Assembly: GCA_014825775.1 (NCBI GenBank)
Contig: MVAQ01000134.1
Location: 1 to 57,498 of the forward strand
Source: Krasilnikovozyma curviuscula
Lineage: Eukaryota > Basidiomycota > Tremellomycetes > Cystofilobasidiales > Mrakiaceae
Reading direction: 5' to 3'
Length of the DNA: 57,498 nt
Below, in pieces: positions 1-18,408 of the stretch (the stretch's first letter is position 1; every line of letters starts with the position of its first letter). Made by a program: the position numbers and the translations under genes. The notes below the pieces were generated by a model, which ran no database searches, had not been told where the DNA came from, and saw only the letters and a list, made by a program, of their open reading frames with translations.

Positions 1-96
1 CAAGACGCGACTAGCATGTTCCAAAGGCCCATCGCCACCACTACGCGCCGACTCTACTGGCCGCTGCCCGATCTGATGATGGAAGATGAGAGATAG
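1..96 (+). CDS. 3' end of an unidentified gene entering from the left (partial)
   Basis: The first 96 bases are one open frame of 31 codons closed by TAG at 94-96. The visible tail reads as a coding end containing RRLYWPLPDL and finishing MMEDER. I do not recognise the family and too little is visible to assign a function. The 270 bases to the next stop codon (365, opposite strand) would be the shared convergent 3' region of this gene and the SLC41 gene. It could also be a chance open frame. Confidence 0.35.
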   Translation, partial: QDATSMFQRPIATTTRRLYWPLPDLMMEDER

Positions 97-364
97 TCAA
101 GGTGTATAACTTATGTGGAAATGCTTAGCTTGAAGCAAAGCGTGCGTTGCTGACAGTCTAATGAACGGAATTTAGCATGGCTGACATTTAGATGATCAGG
201 CTTACACGTCAACAAAGAGGCTATGAACCAGTAAAGGTCAATGTAGTAAATACAACATGGGCAACAAGAGCCGACACGGCACATTTTAATTTGAGAGTCC
301 AACATCCAATTATACAGTTCGTCTTCAACATCAATACCTCTCCTTTGTCCTTCACTCTCTTTCG

Positions 365-2454
365 TTACGTGTTAACTCTGACATCTGCTCCCATATGAGC
401 AGCTACCTCGAATGCGATTACGAGCATAATTTGGCCGATCAAATCCATCAGGGATGAATGAATCGGCAGGGTATATGAATCTGGATCCAAGTTTTTTCTC
501 CAGAAGAAGTTGGCTAATATGGAAAAGGCGATCAGCAACAGTCATTACAAGTATGTTAGAGGGAAAGACTGAAGGCAGTGTTTGTTACCTACTTAGCAGG
601 TGGGCGAGATACAACGATATTCCCACGGTGATTGCAAAGACAGTCATGAACGATACCACCAATCTCCACTCAATGTTCATCCACCCAGCCATTCCAACAA
701 ATGCAACAAAAGAAGCTTGAACCGGTATAGCAATGATGAATAGCGCCAAAGCCACGGATTTAGGTGTTGCTGATTTTTCGTCGTCTTCCACAATTTTATT
801 GCTGTCAATCCCTATACCAGCAGTATGGCAGACCGTGGCTTGTCTTGAGGCGTGTATTGATCCGACAGCACCACTGAGACCGGTGAGAGCCACACTCAAG
901 ACGGCGTATCCTTCATACCGCGACACACATCGCTCCAGAACCAGGCCAGTGCCAGAACTGATAAGACAAGCTGCTAGAAGAGGAGTCCAACCCTCTTTGA
1001 CCATGCCTTGAACGTATTCATTATGGATCGTGCTGTACCAGCAGCCGAAAGCTATGCAGCCGAAAATGGGAAGCAGGAAGGCGGGGAGGAAAGTGTTGAA
1101 GAAAGGAAGCAGAGTGGTTCCCAAGATTGCGAGGATGAAGAGGGTAACCAGATCTGATAGAAATGATGCTATTGGTGCAGCGATATTGTCTTCGCGGTGC
1201 GAAAAGAGCGACATTAGCAATGGGCAGTAATGGTGACGTTACCTTTGCTCAGGTAAACTCACCTGGATTAACTTTGAAACGTTTGGAAACAAGCACTAGC
1301 GCACTCATAAAAGATCCCAGCAACATCCCACTCAAGCTAGCTGCTCCCATTCCCGTCACCAGAAGAATAGATAGTTGCGACAGTCCAGGCCGTGTGTATC
1401 CCTCTTGGAACTCGTAGTCCGGATCAACACCGTTCGGATCACTGACTCCATCTATCTGTCTTCCCATCAAAGAATGAGCTATTCCAAAGGCGAGATCTTT
1501 AGCCAAGGTTGCTGTCGCATTGTGAGCTTTAGAAGTCGAGTTGGAGCCAGTGATGATGTCGTCGGCGCTGATTCTGTGAGGCATCGCATAACCAAATCCA
1601 AACGAGATGGCAGCTGCAAGAAGTGATACCGCAAGAGCCTGAAGTTGTAGCAGACTGAGTTGGCCTTTAATCAAGTGCTGACGAACCGAGCGCGAGTCCA
1701 ATTCGCCTATGTTGGCCTGCAAAACGACAACAAAACTTTGTTAGAAAAGACAAGCGTATACAAAGAGACAACACCAAAAGGGCTGACCGAAGTACTCAGT
1801 CGGGCGGTCAGACACATCTCTAAGTTGCCTTTGAGGTTTGCCAGCATTGGAACCAAAATGAAAAGCTCGTCGACCCTTTCAAACACTCTCCAGTGCGACA
1901 GATGCTCCAACAGTTCCCCTGTGAACACCAGTCCAACCACCGAGAGTAGCAGCGTAGGCGAAGACTGTGCGAAAAAGGCCATATCATCAGAAACGGATGC
2001 AACCTCGTCAATCTAGAGCGTAAACTTGGCGTACCTCGAGCAGCAGTTCAAACAACTCCTTTTTCGCGCATCTACCTGGCTTCTCGATCTTCCACCAAGG
2101 TATCTGATTTTGTGACCGAGAGAGCAATCGAGGGTCAAGGAAAGTGTCGTCCTGCTCTGCGTCGAGCACGTCCATCCGAAGCAACCGCTCCTCCTCTTCA
2201 TCGTCTTCTGTAGGCCCATAGTCGTCGCTGGAGGAGCTCTTTTTCCGTATCGGTATCTTGAGTTTGCTTTCAATATCAAGGGGCGACGCTTGCTCTGTGT
2301 ATTCAGGTAGGTGAGAAGACGAGTTACTGGGTTCTAGCCCTGCTTCCTCCTGACCGCCTAGAAACGGAATCCGCAGTGCTGAAGACCTCCTCCTCTCGTG
2401 GTAGAGCTCTGGAGGGGGCCGTTCGTCTCCTTTGAAGACGACGATTGGCGACAT
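365..2454 (-). CDS. SLC41-type (MgtE-like) magnesium/divalent cation transporter
   Basis: Integral membrane transporter of the SLC41 family, which moves Mg2+ across membranes. My model has five exons: 2454-2035, 1964-1788, 1716-1263, 1189-593 and 513-365. They join in frame to 598 codons. Residues 1-140 are charged and probably cytosolic. The first MgtE-like half follows, with GLVFTGELLEHL, the hallmark ANLKGNLEMCLTARLST, then NIGELDS. The second half has NPDNIAAPIASFLSDL, the family's repeated NPDN motif, then several hydrophobic helices and the C-terminal LDPDSYTLP segment typical of SLC41. A 22-nt intron was first suspected after codon 140. Splicing to the acceptor at 1965 instead gives a normal 70-nt intron and restores LLLESSPTLLLS. 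The membrane used (plasma membrane, vacuole or mitochondrion) cannot be told from the sequence. Confidence 0.88.
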
Positions 2455-2691
2455 TTCAGAAGAAGATGAGATAGAGAAACGAAAACGGAAGTGAGGGTGA
2501 CGGTTAGAAACCAGTATTGCAGTCGCCGCTCAGTCGGAAATATGTGGTCAACAGAAAACTTCGATGAATGCAAACGGGCTGTCTGAGTACAAATATTTAA
2601 TACGAGAACACATGCAAGGTATAATTGATAGATTATTTGGGTAACCGTAGAGGTCCGAAAAAAGTAACTAGTAATTTTGCGACTGTTTTGA

Positions 2692-5359
2692 TTAGACCTT
2701 TTCGAAGGCGAATGCTTGATAGATACCTATAGCGACCAGGAGATCAGCAATTAGAAGTGCTGTTCAAGAAGCAGTTTTGGTCATAAAGAAATACTTACCA
2801 GCAGCTTCCCACTGATCTTCAGTCATCTCACTCTCGCCCGCGTCGTTGACAACCTTCATTTTCTTAAGCAAAGCCTCAAATTCAGGAACCTCTCTTTCCT
2901 CGTTGAAGATATCATGGAAATCTTTACGATAGACCAGTTGTAGGTCGTATTCGTTGGCAAGACTACATGAAGAAGGAGAGACACCAATGTCAGACCTAGT
3001 CGTCATGGGGATCTAAAGCCGAAATACGTCGGTAAATCTTTCAGTGTCACTTACCTTTCGAAGTTCTTCCACTGGACGACATACTCTGGAACATCCTCTA
3101 CTGCATCTTGAAGGTAGAACCAGTATTTGTGTCCGTAAATGGGGCACTGGTCTCGTTCTTCAAATTTAATACGGTAGATGCTGTTGCCAAAAGAAAGCTC
3201 CTCCACATCGTCCGGTAAAGCGCGAACTTGTTCCCTAGACATGGGCAATCAATACAGGTGCAGACACATGATTAATAAACTCGAAACTCCAAGCTGACTG
3301 AGTTTAGCGGCGGAAAGAAACCTACAACATGCTTTCACCGTTGGGTGTCGTTCCGAGGAAGATCCCACCTTTTCGAAGATGACGACTGACATTTTCTAAC
3401 ATCATCCTCACCTTCGACTCACTGTCGAAGGCATAATGCATACAGAACTGCATGGTGACGGTGTCGAAGGGCTGCTCCTGCAAGACCTCCAGCGGCAGGA
3501 CGTTGGTGATGGGTTCCTGTCATGAAGTGGCAAGGTGAGGTTGATTGCGAAGGGATAAGGAAAAAAAAAAAAAAAGACCACGGCACTCACAGAGAAACAA
3601 TCAAGAGCGAAGAATACAGCGGAGAGAGTTTCCTTCCCTCTTGCTCGAGCAACCATCTCGTTCGCTCGTTGTCTAGCCTGCTCGACTGAGACCTCAGCAA
3701 GATCTGTCGGTTCACCAACATCAAGTCCGCATAAATCAGCGCTGTCTGAACGAGAAAACGCTGGTTTAGCTTACCTAAGCCAACATAGTTTCTCACCCTA
3801 GCAGCGTTCCACTTCTGTAAATCACCACCTTTTCCGCAACCCATGTCCAAGACGTTTCCATTCACAGGCGCGAACCTCCCTCCGTTCTTTGCCGTGCCAA
3901 GAGCTGCGTGAGCAAACTTGGAGATAGCAACCGATTTGATCCAGTTGTTGAATGTCTTCAGACCGTAGATTGCTGAATAAGCTCGAGCGTCGACGCCAAA
4001 CTCAGGTCTCGAATTGTCTGCGAATAAGTGTCACGTTCAGCTAAATGACGCGGACTATGGGAAGAAAAACGGATATGACTCACAGTGATCAGCAACAATG
4101 GCTTCATTCTTCACGTAACTACCGTTTGACTCTGTTCTTCTTCTCATTTCACCTCGATCCCACTGGTTCTCAGCTCCAGGTCCTTCGCTATAGCTCCTTC
4201 GATTATCCTCCTGCGAAGGATAAAACGGCTGGGGCTCAACAGGGCCGCGACTGTGTGAATGTGAGTGGGTGAGAGGAGGAGGTGGCGTTGAAGTGTAGTG
4301 GTTGGAAGGTGATTCTTGGAACGATTTTCGCCGCAGAGGGTTTTTCGAGTTGTGGCTGGGATGAGCACGGAACGCTTCGTATTCTGCCAAGGGCATGGGA
4401 ACCAACACGACAGTTGCTGGTGTTAGACGGTGTTGAGGTGCATATTTGAGGGGCTGAGGATGGATGGAAGTATACTGGTCGTGGCCAACGCTTAGGGAAG
4501 TAGACGTTGGTGAATGATGAGGTGAGATTGAATCCGATTTACTTCCACTCGTATGCAATCTAGGGATTGAGTCGGTTGATATGTATTCGTTATCGTGTTC
4601 CTCGATAGCCAACACTGAAGGTACATGACTGACACTACCTCTGTTGGTTGCGACAGAGGAAGCGACGGAGGATGTTGACGACTTCCTTCGGTTACTTTCA
4701 CCTGACGGGCTAGATGAGGCTCTTTCGAGCTGAAGTGGCATTACTGAGTGAGCGTCAGTGAAGCCAGCAGGTGCTGAGGACGAGGAGGCGAAAGGTGTGG
4801 TTGTCGAGGAAGGATGGTCTGCTTTTATTGAGCCTGTGGATGGGAAAGGTGATGATATTGAGGGCCTCACATGCTGATGCTGTATATGGGGAGACACTGA
4901 GCCTGTTGTTGCTGACGTATTCGAGTCTGCATTGCTGGCAGGACGGATAGGGTGGGGCTGGTGAAGTGCGGGATTGCTGCTGACGCTCATTGACCTGGAA
5001 ACACTCGGGCTAAACGCACCCTCATTGCTGTTGTGGTTGAGGATGCTGGATAGTGATAAGCTGAAGCTTCCCTGCCTGGAAGGCATTGTCGGTTGAGGTC
5101 TTCCTACCTCTACACTGCTTGACCTTTCACCAGCGCCGTTCAACTGCAACCGCGAGACTTCTGAAGCAAACCCCGGTTCCTCCTTCATTAGATTGGATCC
5201 TGCCGAGTAGGCTCCTCCTATGGTACCACCGTTGCTGGATGGGATGAAGCTGAAGGGGGTATTTGCTGCGGTCGAGGGTGTAACGGGTGGTAAGGGCGTC
5301 GAGCTGGACGAGAAGGATGGCGAAGGGACCGTTACATCACGTATTGGATCGTAAGGCAT
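2692..5359 (-). CDS. ABD1: mRNA cap guanine-N7 methyltransferase (Abd1)
   Basis: Nuclear enzyme that methylates N7 of the cap guanosine using S-adenosylmethionine. Seven exons (5359-4084, 4017-3775, 3745-3591, 3516-3326, 3234-3055, 2962-2799, 2726-2692) join to 747 codons plus stop. About 425 N-terminal residues are Ser/Pro/His-rich and disordered. The catalytic domain starts near VADHYNSRPEFG, continues with GLKTFNNWIKS and the SAM-binding VLDMGCGKGGDL, then QPFDTVTMQFCMHYAF and GGIFLGTTP, and ends EAAGIYQAFAFEKV. All are classical cap methyltransferase segments. The start chosen is MPYDPIRD at 5359. The frame stays open upstream to a Met at 5521, so a 54-residue longer form is possible. The yeast enzyme has only about 430 residues, so the N-terminal tail is the lineage-specific part. 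One intron carries a 15-A run at about 3561-3575. Confidence 0.93.
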
Positions 5360-6149
5360 TCCTCCTCTGCTCGAACAGGAGACGGCCAGGGTTAAGGACG
5401 GCGAGCTGGGGATTAATGGCACTTGAAAGTCGAGGAGGAACCTGCCTGCCTCTGCTGGTAGACGCTTCGTAGGGCAAGACACTTTTTTCGACGAGACCTC
5501 TGCTGCGTTGACGCAAAACAAAGAAGCAAGAAAAAAACAAAGTGGGTACGAAGAGTGTCAAAGAGTAGATATGGGTTGGAGTTGCAAGGTGATTTCCATT
5601 GTCTATACTAGTGCCCAAATGTCCCAACTAGACACCCCCAGAAAAAAGTATGTGCGACAGGCAGCAGAGAAAAGAAGCTCTACTTGGACCCGCGCCACGC
5701 ACAGCGCGCGGATGGTTTCAGTCGGTCACCTACTGGCACGGACGGCCTGGCAGCCCTGGGGACTCACACGCGAGGGAGGAAGTAATTTATTTAAGTACCA
5801 AAAGAAAGAATCCGAAGATCAGTTTTCCAATCTTCCGAGTCAAGGTTGCGCACCCCAGCTGACTGGCTCATTTCCAACGCCCACACTCTGTTTGAGTTTT
5901 GGTTCCAAGTTGTTCCAGATCCTCGAACATTCTCCACGTAACACATCTGTGTCACGTTTGGGATGTCTCGCTTGCCTTCGATGACGAGGTGGCCGCGAGC
6001 GAAAAGACATCGTGTGTGAGAACGAGATGGAAGAGACAATCTGAGACTATGGGGGTGGAACGAAAACACTACCGCGAGCTGAATAGGATATGGGAATCAT
6101 GGGAAGCGAGGAGGAACCAACAAAGGGACAAGGGTGATCAAGAGTCTCC
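5360..6149. other. intergenic: ABD1 5' region and YPT6 3' flank
   Basis: About 790 bases between the probable ABD1 start and the YPT6 stop, both genes on the minus strand. Several short open frames occur on both strands, but none has a recognisable domain or a convincing splice pattern. This stretch should hold the ABD1 promoter and 5' UTR and the YPT6 3' UTR. Confidence 0.5.
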
Positions 6150-7669
<1,520 letters not shown>

Positions 7670-8260
7670 GTCCTGCTCGCTGGTTTATATCGGAGGTGAG
7701 GTGAGTTCGTTGGGTATCTGGATGGCTGTTGGCAACGGACTGGGGAGACCTTGGGCGAGCGCTTGCTTGGAGTTTCGAGTTTACGCAAAAGGTAATACCC
7801 AATCAAACTCTGTTTTTTTTTTAGGAGCCGCCTAATATACCGACCGAATTGCTACTTGCATGGCCAAAATAAGGTTTACAGTCCAAGAAGCAGCAGAAGC
7901 TAATCAGTCCTTTAGCTATTCCGAGAAAAACTCACGCCGCACGTCGCGACTCGCCACTCTGCAGATGGGTTGATGTGACCCGAGGAATCAAACTCAATAA
8001 ACGTAAGGAATCTCTCTGCATAAACAAAGTAAAGAAAAAAAAAATGCAAGAGAAGGCAAATTTGTAGCAAAGGGCGTAAACGTAACAGCTCTTCGTACAG
8101 TATCAAAAGTATGGGATGACGCAGAAGATCCTGCTCGAAGAAGATTGATGGATGGGTTGTCATTCATAAGAGGTGTAGAGATCATCCTTATGGTTAGATG
8201 AGAAGGATTGGTGGTTATGAGAGTGGATGTAGGGTGTAAGGGGAGGCGGAAAAAAACAAT
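7670..8260. other. intergenic: YPT6 promoter and USP7 3' flank
   Basis: About 590 bases between two minus-strand genes. No open frame here has domain character; the longer minus-strand frames (60-80 codons) overlap each other in different frames and show no motif. A run of nine T at about 7812-7820 lies upstream of YPT6. Confidence 0.5.
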
Positions 8261-13052
<4,792 letters not shown>

Positions 13053-13174
13053 CGCTGAGGGAGACTTGAGTTCTACCGAAGGCCCAGCAACCGGTTGTTC
13101 TGGTTCTTCGTTCTGATAGCGATTGAAACGCAGAAGGGCCACAGCATATGTCAGCAGTCAGTCGTTCGCTCCCA

Positions 13175-13740
13175 CTAGCTTTTTTTTGGCAGCGACGGGT
13201 TACAACCACATTCAGATATAAGTTGGTACTCACCATGATGCTCGAACCAAGCTAGTTTGGGGTGAAATGGGGTGAAGTTCGTTCGACGCCAAAGGTCTGG
13301 CTCTGCAGCAAAATTGTCTGCTGCAGGCTGCAGCGCCACCGCGCCTTCAGCACAAAAACCTGGAACAAAGGCTGCAAAAGTGAAGAAGACGACCATCCTC
13401 GATTTCTTAAGTCCATTTTCATACCTGCCTTCCCAATGATGGGAACCAGGTGCCAGCCTTCTTCGCTGTTGTATTGAATCTGCTCGGGTCAACCTCAAGG
13501 AACATTCAACCTTGGAATCACATCCTCACTGGCAGGCATTCCCGGATGGTCCTGCTTTCGTCTTGAATTCTTGGGATCGTCCATTTAAAGGAATCTTGGT
13601 CTCTCTTAAACAAAGGAGGGTACTCTAGCTCGTTTCTGCCTGGTGGGTTACCGGGTTCTTCGCCTTGCTTTAATGTTGGTTTCTCCTTCGCCGTTCTTGT
13701 TGATGTTTTTTCGTCATGGGAACGGTATGGAAGGACAACG
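13175..13740 (-). CDS. unidentified exon cluster upstream of USP7 (separate gene, relic or alternative 5' exons)
   Basis: Three minus-strand open segments connect through normal-looking introns. Segment 1 (about 13740-13547) contains VVVLPYRSHDEK and YPPLFKRDQDSFKW. A 50-nt intron (GTGAGG...GCAG) leads to a segment with IQYNSEEGWHLVPI. A 53-nt intron (GTATGA...TTTTGCAG) leads to a third exon from 13371 with AFVPGFCAEGAVAL and RRTNFTPFHPKLAWFEHH. This exon either reads on to TAG at 13177-13175 or uses a GTGAGT donor at 13233. From that donor, an acceptor (...GAAG) within about 13.1 kb would keep frame with EPEQPVAGPSVEL and the USP7 start. I recognise no domain. No start codon is visible in the first segment. 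It could be a small gene, decayed sequence, or an N-terminal extension of USP7. Confidence 0.35.
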
Positions 13741-14345
13741 ACACTTTGGTTGAGCTTGCCTCATCGACTGGACGCTTGTCACGAGCGTTCTCTTCGACGA
13801 CCTGTTCCTGAAGTGTTCAAGCAAACATTCCCCGTCTCTTTCTATGTCAAATTTTCTGTCTTTGTGATGTCATTTGATGATGCTACGTTTGATTAAGCTT
13901 TTCACTTGCAGTTTTCACTGCCTTGCAAGTGTTGTCTAGTCTGAAGATAATGGTACAGATTTGAAAGCTGAAAGTTTTCATCTCTGTCGCCGACCTATTA
14001 CAGCTATACATCTAACTGGAAAACTTACATTTTCCACCCAGAAAAAAATGATTATCATCCATAAACTTCGCCTACTCTGTACTGTTAGGTGATGATCGGT
14101 GTGAAACGTGATCAAAAGTCATGAGCAATTAGTTTGTTTACTTTCTGATGATAACATGCCAAATGAACAAGAGAAGCAGCCAGTTGTCTCTAGAACAAAA
14201 TTCCAGCGAAGGCTTAATCTTTATCAAGCAATATCCTCAACAGATTGTGTGTGCGGACATCTTGCCGTCTAAATTCGTTCGATTAATGAGGCATCAGAAA
14301 TACTGCGTATACACATCATCTACAACAGGCATATGCATAGGCCAG
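13741..14345. other. intergenic, nothing recognised
   Basis: About 600 AT-richer bases between the unassigned exons and the ARL2 stop. Short frames only. A minus-strand ATG followed 35 bases later by GTAAGT (about 14.07 kb) could be a first exon or chance. No repeat or RNA gene seen. Confidence 0.4.
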
Positions 14346-15307
14346 CTATACAGCGATGGTACCAGAAGGGGACTCTTCGGTTACATTTTTATCCACTTTT
14401 GAGGTACTATAGTACAGGCTGGGAGGAAGATGAGTTAGAATTCAGAAGGTCGTTATCTTCATTATGGAACAGGCCTCACCGATGAGCGACTTCATCAACT
14501 ACCCAGTCCAAGCCTTTTATCAGGTTCTCCCCTGTTACAGCGGAGCAGCTCTGTATGTGCCATCGATGTGACTTGATCGTGTCCAAGGCAAGTTTCTGAA
14601 GTTGCGCCAGTCAGAAAGACGGAAAGTCAGTACTGGTACTGGTGAGCCCTAAGCAAACAGCGTACTTCTCTGATTTCTTCATAGGTCATTGATCCTGAGA
14701 TGTCTTGTTTGTTGGCAAATATCAGGAGAGAAGCACCAGCTAATCGCTGTCATGATGCAATGTGATCAGCGCTGGACCATCGCAAAGACTAACAGCAAAG
14801 CTCTCACATCTTCTACTAAAAGGTTATGCAGCTCTTCTTTACATATTTCAATCCTCAAACGATCACCAGAGTCCACAACCCAAACGATAGCGTCCGTCTG
14901 TTCAAAGTAGTTTCTCCAGTACGGTCTTAGCGTCTTCTGACCTCCCACATCCCCTGCAATCGGATAATAAGGGTTTGTACATATCTTTGGATGGCTACTC
15001 AGCAAAGAAAATTACAGAGGCAAAACTCACAGACGTTCAAAGTGTATCCTTCATGCGCAAATGTCCTGATTTCGAAGCCCAACGTCGGGGAAACGGTCCT
15101 CACATCTTCACCATTCAGCTTCTTCAGTACTGTAGTCTTGCCTGCATTATCCAGTCCACTGATGAGTGTAGTATTCGAATAGGAATACCATAAGTCAGTC
15201 AAAAGACGCGTTCTCAAACAAGCAGCAGAACCGATAGCTCACAGGAACAAAACTCTCATCTCCTTTTCCTTGAAACGATTCTTCCGTATGATCGAGAGAA
15301 GCCCCAT
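14346..15307 (-). CDS. ARL2: ADP-ribosylation factor-like GTPase, Arl2 type
   Basis: Small GTPase of the Arl2 group, which works with tubulin folding cofactors in microtubule biogenesis. It starts [20 protein letters not shown], with no myristoylated ARF-type lengthening. It has the P-loop GLDNAGKTT, switch [29 protein letters not shown] (the Arl2 signature), [23 protein letters not shown], and [20 protein letters not shown] near the C-terminus. Arl2 rather than ARF is shown by [13 protein letters not shown] and by CSAVTGENL in place of ARF's CATSGDGL. The last exon adds about 22 residues (RLYYSTSKV...) beyond the human protein; its exact end depends on one acceptor choice. The gene is head-to-head with SEC66, 144 bp between start codons. 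Confidence 0.9.
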
Positions 15308-15451
15308 CTTTTGGGCTGTCTGGGGAAATTGGCGATTTGGAGAGGTGGTCGACGAGGGTGTCCCGTTGCAAGTTGACTGCCTACTACGACGTCGGTTTTA
15401 CTCACTTTTTCCAAGGTCTGAGTTCTGGGCACCAGCTTGCTATTCACCTCG
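15308..15451. promoter_or_regulatory. ARL2/SEC66 divergent promoter
   Basis: Only 144 bp separate the two start codons, so both 5' UTRs and promoters must share or overlap this segment. No TATA-like box is evident. A shared bidirectional promoter is inferred from geometry alone. Confidence 0.55.
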
Positions 15452-16708
15452 ATGGCGGCTTCTCTCTTTGTACCTATTGGTGAGTTTCAGCTAGGTGATC
15501 TTGGAACTAGGCATTATTTTACTTGCTTTGCGTGTGCTGGCGCTGGCAGACTGACGCTCGGTATTCTTACTTGCTGGTACACCGCCTTTCGCTATATATA
15601 GCCTATGTGGTCGTTCTTGTAACAGCATTAGGAATCTTCTCTTCGATATATCGACGAAGAAAAGCAGGTGAGTTGCTATTGCTGCTGGCTTTGATAGGAT
15701 GCCACCTCACCTATTCGATGAGTTAAATGACCAAATATTTCCACATTGCTTGACTTGATGTCTCCAGCTGCAGTAGATACAGAACCATGGTTCCCTTCTC
15801 ATCCAGCTAGAGATCTCTACATCACCCTCGTTGGCGCTCAAGACCCACCTACTCCGGAACCTCTACTGAAAGCTGCTCTTTTGCTTAGAGCAATGGAAGA
15901 TGTAAAGAGGATAATGAAGATGAGAGATCAGAAACAAGCTTTGACAGTTCTGATACAGAAAGGTAAATTGTCGGAGAGCAATGTCTCAGTTCGTTCTCTG
16001 TTTCTGACGTTTTGTACTGAATGCATCGCAGGCTCGGTCGGAGATTCACTCTATAATAGGTTCTTGGTCGCAGAAAAACAACTTGAGTCTGAAATTTTGG
16101 ATGTCGTCAATGAAGCCAACTCATTCACGCCCGCTTGGGGTCCAGCAATCTTTGGAACCGCGAGCGAAATGGTAGCTGCTGAGAAGCAGAGAGAAGATAT
16201 TGAACCTAGTCATTCTGGATATGCGACGTTTGGTACGTAATATAGTAATCGCTCTCAGATGTTTCTGATTTTGCGCTGACTCGCTATCATTCGTCATGCC
16301 TTCTCAGAGGCCAAATGGAAGAACAAGTCAGGAACTACTTTTCAAGCACCATCACCCGCGACGACCCCATTAAAAAAACCAGCCCAATTGTTGAACAAAT
16401 CTCCTGCTTCAACGCCTGTATCGACACCATCCAAGCCGGCAACGTCGCAGCCAAACTTGACTATTCCAGGTGTCAATGGAACTCCTTCCACGTCGACCAC
16501 CAACAGCAACGAAACGGCCGATCACTCCACGCCCGCTTCCTTAAACGGACAGAAGTCGAATGGGAACCTTACTGCGCCTTCTCCTGTTAGTTCTTCCAAG
16601 GTCTGTCAATTTTCCCTGCTTGGTGTCAAGCAACCCTAATTTATGAGATGTCTTTGTTACTCACTTTTATAGGGAACACCATCGAAAAAGAACAAGAAGA
16701 AGAAGTAG
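15452..16708 (+). CDS. SEC66: Sec66/Sec71 subunit of the ER post-translational translocon (Sec62/63 complex)
   Basis: Membrane subunit of the Sec63 complex that supports post-translational import into the ER. It begins MAASLFVPI and, after one intron, has a single hydrophobic span AYVVVLVTALGIFSSIY followed by the basic stop-transfer RRRKA. The Sec66 domain is clear: EPWFPSHPARDLYITLV, LLKAALLLRAMEDV, RDQKQALTVLIQKGSVGD, LYNRFLVAEKQLE, and SFTPAWGPAIFGTASEMV. The C-terminal third is Ser/Thr/Pro-rich with many NGT/NGS-like stretches and ends in a Lys tract (KKNKKKK) in a short final exon closed at 16706-16708. Introns keep frame at every junction. The tail is longer than in budding yeast. Confidence 0.9.
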
Positions 16709-16946
16709 TAGTAATCGTGTCTTTGAAGAAATCTATATGACGTGTATCAGTCCAATGCATTTGCTGTCCTGTGCCGTTACTGGTTCCTCGCAAGTCAATG
16801 GTTATTGTTACAAATAGCAATACACGCTAGTTTTACGCTCTGACTCTCTACTTTACAAGAAGCCACCCAATATCCAAGCACGAGTCGAAGGGTTTGCCGA
16901 TGGCGAAGGGAATGAATATGTGATAGAGGTGAACAGGCAAGAAGAT

Positions 16947-18245
16947 CTAGAGAGCCGTTCCTCTCTCAAAGTTCGCTCTAATTTCAGCTGTGTATTTGTC
17001 GTAATATCGAGCGATCTGGAAGTGAATTAATGTCAGAGGAAATCCTCAAAGTCTGGGTGTCAAAGAAGTTTTGAAAGTGCCTACCTTCTTGTTAAAGACC
17101 TTATTGGCATCGTTGATGTAGGTAACATCTCCTTCGTCTTCGTTGGCTCTTTTCCTGGAATGCGTTGTGCGTTTTTGGATGCTATGAAAAGAGAACGAGC
17201 AAGGTCAGCTGAAGGTTATCTGAACGGTGTGCGGTGGATAACGCTGTCACAAAGGGAACTCCAGCATACTCTTCATTCAGTTTGCCTACAACCCTATCAA
17301 TAGCCTCTTCACTAGGCTTATGATCCGCATAGCTTAAACTGTTGGCGTCTCTGTAGAAGTCGCTTTCGCTCATGCTTTGGACAGCAATTTCCCGTGATCC
17401 GCTACCTGAAGCAGCAAGAGCATCCGTGAACGTGTGGTGGGATTTGTATGTGACAGATTTGGAGGGGTCGGATGATGCTTCTTTGAGAAGGTTGTATTGC
17501 TGTAGATCCGGCTTGAAGTTATCCATCTGGCGGATGTACTTCTTATTGGCAGTGTCCGCCTCGTCTAAGACAGGGAATACTGATCAGATTTATTGCAAAA
17601 AATGCAAAAGCTATAACAAACAGTGAAAGAATCTGTTGGGATACTCACCGACAAAGCCAATGTTCACCAGGGCCTTCTTCTTCTCCATCTTCTCCTCCCA
17701 CCTCTCATTTTCCTCGATGCTCCATTCCCAATTCTTCTTTCGCTCCAAGTCTTCACCAGTCTCAGCAGCAGTAGCTTTCTCCTGTAGGACTTCCAAAAGC
17801 ATCTTCTTCTTCTCCAATGCTGCCAGTTCTTTGGCTGAAGTTTTCGACTTCTGATGCTCTGATATCAGATCTTTTCGGTTAGCTGCTGCTGAAGCATTCT
17901 AAAAACGAAAGATATGAGACAGAAATCAGTAAAAACGATCCCATAGCTTTGTACAAACAGAGAATTCAGACAAACCATCTTAACACGCAACGCTTTCAAC
18001 TTTGCCATTCGATCCTCCATAGTGACCTTTGCAGGCTCTTCATGCGTACTACCAGTAACAACAGCTTCGACAACCTGTCCTACTGATGCTTCAGAGAACT
18101 CCTCGACGGCTTCCATGAGAGACGGAGCTGCTACCTCCTCTGTCAGTTGCTCTTCTGGTAATACGACAACAGGTTCTTCTACAGGCTCTGCTGCTGCTGC
18201 TGCTGCTTTGCCTTTACCCCTGGCGGAACCTTTTCGAGGTGGCAT
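16947..18245 (-). CDS. SYF2: pre-mRNA-splicing factor Syf2 (NTC-associated)
   Basis: Syf2 is a component of the Prp19/NTC-related complex in the activated spliceosome. The N-terminal 90 residues are low complexity with an Ala run encoded by CTG/GCT repeats. The Syf2 domain follows: MAKLKALRVKMNASAAANRK, KNWEWSIEENERWEEKM, ALVNIGF, ANKKYIRQMDNFKPDLQQY, DRVVGKLNE, EDEGDVTYINDANKVFNK and the nearly invariant end DKYTAEIRANFERGTAL. One junction needed care. Using the GTATGC donor inside KLNEEYAG gives KLNEDIQKRTTHSRKRA in frame, whereas the GTGACA site does not. It is divergent from ARPC4 (163 bp between starts) and convergent with SEC66 (238 bp between stops). Confidence 0.92.
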
Positions 18246-18408
18246 GGTGATTAGGAATATGGTCTTGGTTGTCAGCTTGTCAGCTTGAGCTCGAAAGGTA
18301 AGAAGGGGTGGGTGAATTGTCATTTTGTTTTGTTTTCAGCGCGCTGTCTTCCTCACCGTCGCTCGAGCGAGCTAAAGTGCGATCACCACGACCAAGAGCA
18401 GACACAAG
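18246..18408. promoter_or_regulatory. SYF2/ARPC4 divergent promoter
   Basis: 163 bp between divergent start codons. A minus-strand reading continues upstream of the SYF2 Met but has no family support. A shared promoter is inferred from geometry. Confidence 0.5.

Noticed and set aside
2013..2034. A 22-nt intron in the SLC41 gene
   Set aside because: Using the next in-frame acceptor (ending at 1965) gives a 70-nt intron and a better family match (LLLESSPTLLLS).
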